From contig NZ_JAEUAW010000002.1 in assembly GCF_019511665.1 (NCBI RefSeq), positions 124,001 through 188,000 of the forward strand: a stretch of DNA of 64,000 bases, written 5' to 3'. The first letter of the stretch is position 1. Each line of letters starts with the position of its first letter. Source of the DNA: Microbacterium jejuense (GTDB taxonomy: Bacteria > Actinomycetota > Actinomycetes > Actinomycetales > Microbacteriaceae). Positions 60,767-64,000 of the stretch are shown piece after piece. The notes beneath the pieces are model-generated. The model had not been told where the DNA came from. It saw only the letters and a list, made by a program, of their open reading frames with translations, and did not search any database. A program made the position numbers and the translations under genes.

Positions 60767-62027
60767 GCCCCTTGCCGCCTTCCTCGGCTGGCTGGTGCCG
60801 GCCGTGGTCGTGTTCGGTGTGGCGGCGATCGCCGTCGCCGCGCTCGTGTGGGGCGTGCGCCGGGCGCGTCGCTCCCCCCGCGCCCGCGCCGCGGCCGAAC
60901 GGGCGCGCGTCCACGCCGGCACGACGCTCGTGCGCCTGGACGACGAGGTCGGCGAGCTCGACCTCGAGGTCGGGCTGTCGGGCGCGCTGTACGGCGGGGA
61001 CGCCCCCGCGTCGCTGCGCCGCGCACGACTGACCGCCCAGCACGTGCGCGACGACGCCTTCGAGGAGTACCGAGCGATCAGCGCCCCCGGAGTGGCACCC
61101 GCAGAGATCAGCCGCATCGCCGCCCGCATCGACCGCCGCGCCGGCGAAGCCCTGAGCCTGGTCGCGAGCGCGCGCGCCGAGCACGGCGCCTGGGTGCGCG
61201 CGAACGTGTCGGCCGCCGGGCAGATCGAGGCCGCGCGGCGCCGGCTCGCCGAGCTGCGCGCGACGATGGGCGATCCGGCCGCGCTGGTGGCCGAGCTGTC
61301 GTCGCGATTCGCCGAGGAGGAATGGCGGGATGCCTCGAACGCGGCGCACGCGGCGGTGGCGGAGGTCGCCGAGGCCGGGCGCCTGCTCGACGCCGCCGGC
61401 GCGCGCGCCGCGGATCCCTCGCTGAGCGCCCTCCCCGACCTCGCGGCGGCCGAGCGCGCGCTGCGCCGCGCCGAGAACGACGCGCGCAACCTCGAAGAGA
61501 CGCACCGGCTCGTGCTGCAGGCCGCGCAGGCGGTGCCCGATGAGATCGCCGCGGCACGCGCCGCGCTGGCGTCGGCGTCCCACACGAGGCAGAACCTCGA
61601 ACCCGCCGATGCCGAGCGGCTCGGCGCCGAGCTGCACGCCGTCGAGGCGGAGCTCACGCGCGTCGAGACGGATGCCGCCCGCCGGCCCACCCGCACCGTC
61701 GACGCCATCGCCCGCCTGCGCGGCCGCCTCGACCTCGCGCTCGGCGACGCCCGCACCGCGCAGCAGCGCCTGCGCGGTGCCCGCACCGCCCTGCCCGGCA
61801 CCCTCGCGGCCGCGCGCGGCGCGATCGCCCAGGCCGAGGCATCCATCGCACACTCGCGCGCGGGAGCCGACGCGCGTTCGAGGCTGCTCTCGGCGCAGCA
61901 CGAGCTGGCCCAGGCACGTCAGGCCGCCGACCCCGTCGCGGCGATCGACGCCGCCCGCCGCGCGCTGCGCGACGCCGAGGACGCGAAGGCCCTCGCCGAC
62001 TACGCCCGCCTGACGCCGGGCCGCTGA
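60759..62027 (+). CDS. Membrane-anchored coiled-coil protein, hypothetical
   Basis: A 422-residue protein: one N-terminal transmembrane helix (LGWLVPAVVVFGVAAIAVAALVWG), a basic stop-transfer stretch, then about 380 residues of Ala/Arg/Glu-rich helix with heptad spacing (SRIAARIDRRAGEALSLV, AAERALRRAENDARNLEETHRLVL). It resembles the coiled-coil tails of TPM-domain proteins of related actinobacteria, but no TPM domain is present. Probably a cytoplasmic structural or envelope-associated protein. Confidence 0.7.
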   Translation: MTEPLAAFLGWLVPAVVVFGVAAIAVAALVWGVRRARRSPRARAAAERARVHAGTTLVRLDDEVGELDLEVGLSGALYGGDAPASLRRARLTAQHVRDDAFEEYRAISAPGVAPAEISRIAARIDRRAGEALSLVASARAEHGAWVRANVSAAGQIEAARRRLAELRATMGDPAALVAELSSRFAEEEWRDASNAAHAAVAEVAEAGRLLDAAGARAADPSLSALPDLAAAERALRRAENDARNLEETHRLVLQAAQAVPDEIAAARAALASASHTRQNLEPADAERLGAELHAVEAELTRVETDAARRPTRTVDAIARLRGRLDLALGDARTAQQRLRGARTALPGTLAAARGAIAQAEASIAHSRAGADARSRLLSAQHELAQARQAADPVAAIDAARRALRDAEDAKALADYARLTPGR

Positions 62028-62050
62028 CGCGGATTCCGCTGCGCCCCGGG

Positions 62051-62325
62051 CGTTTCGTCTGCGCGCGCCAGAGCGCGCTCCGCTCAACGACCGGCCCCGG
62101 GTGCGCCCCCGCTCGTTGAGCGAGCGACGAAGGAGCGAGACGAAACGCCCACCGTGCACGGTCGGCCTCGGCCGGCGGCATCCCCCACCCCCACACGCGG
62201 TCGTTGAGCGAGCGACGAAGGAGCGAGACGAAACGCCCACCGTGCACGATCGGCCTCGGCCGGCGGCATCCCCCACCCCCACACCCGGTCGTTGAGCGAG
62301 CGACGAAGGAGCGAGACGAAACGCC
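62051..62325. repeat. Second REP-like repeat array
   Basis: One inverted module (62051 onward) is followed by three direct copies of GTTGAGCGAGCGACGAAGG plus AGCGAGACGAAACG, starting at 62115, 62203 and 62291, a period of 88 bp. The spacer between copies (CCCACCGTGCACG, then GGCCTCGGCCGGCGGCATCC) is also repeated. The gap 62028-62378 holds nothing else besides the next promoter. Confidence 0.9.
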
Positions 62326-62378
62326 CGCCGCGCACGGTCGGCCTCGGCCGGCGGCATCCCCCTCGCTAACCTGAGCAC

Positions 62379-64000
62379 GTGACCGAGACCGAGACCGAGA
62401 CCCGCGCGCCGAACCGCGTCTTCGCGGTCGTCGCGAAGATCCCCGGCACGCTCGCGATGATCGGCGTCATCCTCGTGGTCGGAGTCGTCTGGCAGGGACT
62501 GTGGCGGCCCTTCGAGAACTCGTCCCTCTTCGAGGCGGTGGCCTACGGGCTGCCCGCCTTCGAAGCGGGGCGGTGGTGGACGCCCGTCACGGGCACGTTC
62601 TTCGTGAACCAGCCGTGGGTGTACGCCTTCACCCTCACGAGCTTCGTGGGCATGGCCTACCTCGAGTGGCGCCGCGGCACGCGCGTCGCTCTGGCCTACT
62701 ACTGGGTCGGGCAGCTCTTCGCGATCTGCGCGACGGCTCTGCTCGTGTGGCTTCTCGCCCTGCTGCCGTGGGCCTGGGCCACGACGGAGGCCGCCGCCCT
62801 CGATGTCGGGGCGTCAGGCGGCACCTTCGCCTGCATCGCCGCCGCGATCGGACTGTTCCGCAGCCCGTGGCGTGTGCGGGCGTGGCTCGTGCTGCTCGGG
62901 TACGTGTTCGTCACGATGCTGTTCTGGGGTGCGCTGGCCGACCTCGAGCACCTCCTCGGCGTGCTGCTCATCCTCTTCGTCGACCGCTCGCTGCGCATCC
63001 AGCGCACCACCATCCGCGAGCAGCGGCTCATCGCCTTCGTGGCCGTGCTCGTCCTGGGGGCCGTCGAGATCGTCACCCTGGTCGTGCCGACCGACGGCCC
63101 GTTCGGCCCGACCGAGCCCGCGTCGGGCGGATTCTGGGACGTCGCCCTCGACGCGGTCGTCATCCTCCTCGTGGCCAACGGGCTGCGGCGCGGCAGGCGG
63201 TGGTCGTGGATCGTCGCGATCGTGCTGGCGGTGCTCAACATGCTCACGGCCGCACTGGTGGTCGTGCTCATCGTCGTGACGAGCGAACGGCAGCTGGAGT
63301 CCGCGATCGACGGCGAGACCGAGCTGTCGCTCGCGAGCGGCGTGCTGTGGCTGCTGATGTTCGTCTACCTGATCTGGGTGCGCGGCGCGTTCCGCGCGCG
63401 GCGCCGCTCACGGATCGGGCGCCAGCCGTCGCCCGGAGTCGACGACGTGATCGCCATGCTGCGCGCGGACGGCGGCGGCACGCTCTCGTGGATGACGACG
63501 TGGGAGGGCAACGCGTACGCGCGCACCGCCGACGGCATCGTGGCGTACCAGCGCCGCGCCGGGGTCGCCCTGGCCCTCGCCGATCCGCTCGGACCCGAGG
63601 CCTCGCGTGCCGCGTCGGTCGCCGAGTTCATCCACGACGCCGAGCGTGCCGGGCTTGTCCCCTGCTTCTTCAGCGCGAACGAGGCCACGCGGGCCGCCGT
63701 GCCGTCGACGTGGCGCAGCCTGGTGGTCGCCGACGACACCATCGTCGACCTCGAGGGGCTGGAGTTCACCGGCAAGCGATGGAACTCGGTGCGCTCGTCG
63801 CTCAACCGCGCCGGGCGCGAAGAGATGACGTTCCGCATGACGCGGCTGAAGGACGAGCCGTGGGGCGTGCAGGCGCAGCTGCGTGCCATCTCAGAGATGT
63901 GGGTCGGCGAGAAGGACCTGCCCGAGATGGGCTTCACGCTCGGCACGCTCGTCGAGGCCGAGAGTCCCGAGGTGCGGCTGGCCCTCGCGATCGCGCCGAA
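62379..64000 (+). CDS. Rhomboid-like membrane protein fused to a DUF2156 (lysyl-phosphatidylglycerol synthase C-terminal-type) domain, 3' end off window
   Basis: About 540 residues are visible. Residues 15-220 form rhomboid-like helices with GASGG (Ser146) and DLEHLLGVLL (His191), the spacing of a rhomboid Ser/His dyad. Two or three more helices follow. From about residue 345 comes the DUF2156/GNAT-like domain (DDVIAMLRADGGGTLSWMTTWEGNAYART, VALADPLGPE, FFSANE), which in MprF-type proteins transfers amino acids from tRNA to phosphatidylglycerol. TAACCT lies exactly 6 nt before the GTG, so the mRNA is probably leaderless. The frame is open to base 64000. Confidence 0.85.
   Translation, partial: MTETETETRAPNRVFAVVAKIPGTLAMIGVILVVGVVWQGLWRPFENSSLFEAVAYGLPAFEAGRWWTPVTGTFFVNQPWVYAFTLTSFVGMAYLEWRRGTRVALAYYWVGQLFAICATALLVWLLALLPWAWATTEAAALDVGASGGTFACIAAAIGLFRSPWRVRAWLVLLGYVFVTMLFWGALADLEHLLGVLLILFVDRSLRIQRTTIREQRLIAFVAVLVLGAVEIVTLVVPTDGPFGPTEPASGGFWDVALDAVVILLVANGLRRGRRWSWIVAIVLAVLNMLTAALVVVLIVVTSERQLESAIDGETELSLASGVLWLLMFVYLIWVRGAFRARRRSRIGRQPSPGVDDVIAMLRADGGGTLSWMTTWEGNAYARTADGIVAYQRRAGVALALADPLGPEASRAASVAEFIHDAERAGLVPCFFSANEATRAAVPSTWRSLVVADDTIVDLEGLEFTGKRWNSVRSSLNRAGREEMTFRMTRLKDEPWGVQAQLRAISEMWVGEKDLPEMGFTLGTLVEAESPEVRLALAIAP

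Overview
The window is high-GC, densely packed chromosomal DNA from an actinobacterium, most likely Microbacterium or a close relative in Microbacteriaceae. This rests on the strong G/C third-position bias, GTG starts, 4-nt ATGA/GTGA gene overlaps, a NucS mismatch endonuclease, a chromosomal arr gene and many starts with no leader, in which a TANNNT box ends 6-7 nt before the start codon. I see no rRNA, CRISPR array or convincing tRNA.

Layout. 1-3.0 kb: a truncated FAD flavoprotein divergent from a LysR gene, then a DUF1905 gene and arr (rifampin ADP-ribosyltransferase). 3.0-20.5 kb: the first half of a sugar-catabolic locus. It holds a lipoprotein solute-binding protein, two ABC permeases, two glycoside hydrolases (GH2 and a DUF6259-type protein), a peptidase-E-like protein and a ROK protein, all on the minus strand. 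Divergent from these are a DUF3863-like gene coupled to a GH78 alpha-L-rhamnosidase, then an SDR, an RpiR-type regulator, a 2-hydroxyacid dehydrogenase and a phosphotriesterase-family hydrolase. 20.5-31.1 kb: a block of unrelated genes, with lower-GC codon use in its second half. It holds TetR/reductase, deaminase, membrane and HD-domain genes, a resolvase fragment, and a 1256-residue protein with a nuclease-like N-terminus that is a candidate defence gene. 31.2-42.1 kb: the second half of the sugar locus. It holds a GH2 beta-mannosidase-like gene with a C-terminal frameshift, an operon of cupin isomerase, DeoC-like aldolase, shikimate-dehydrogenase-like protein, FGGY kinase, SDR, RbsD and KDPG aldolase, and a large secreted glycosidase. 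42.1-48.5 kb: a six-gene Mrp/Mnh Na+/H+ antiporter operon. 48.6-64 kb: a membrane protein, a REP-like repeat array, a LacI/MFS pair, a ParA/MinD-like ATPase, nucS, small genes, a GH106-like hydrolase with a MarR regulator, a HAD phosphatase, a coiled-coil membrane protein, a second repeat array and a truncated rhomboid-like/DUF2156 membrane protein.

How it works together. A palindrome with core GTAG-N5-CTAC (best form TGTAGCGATACTACA) lies before the permease operon, the binding-protein operon, the RpiR gene itself, the GH2/cupin divergent pair and the secreted glycosidase. One RpiR regulator therefore probably controls both halves. At four loci the site is doubled with centres 73, 74, 85 and 95 bp apart, close to whole helical turns. 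The proposed flow is extracellular cleavage, ABC import of oligosaccharides, cytoplasmic trimming, then isomerisation, phosphorylation, oxidation and aldol cleavage of a sugar I cannot name. The enzyme set matches no textbook pathway I recognise. All calls come from reading the sequence; no database search was run.
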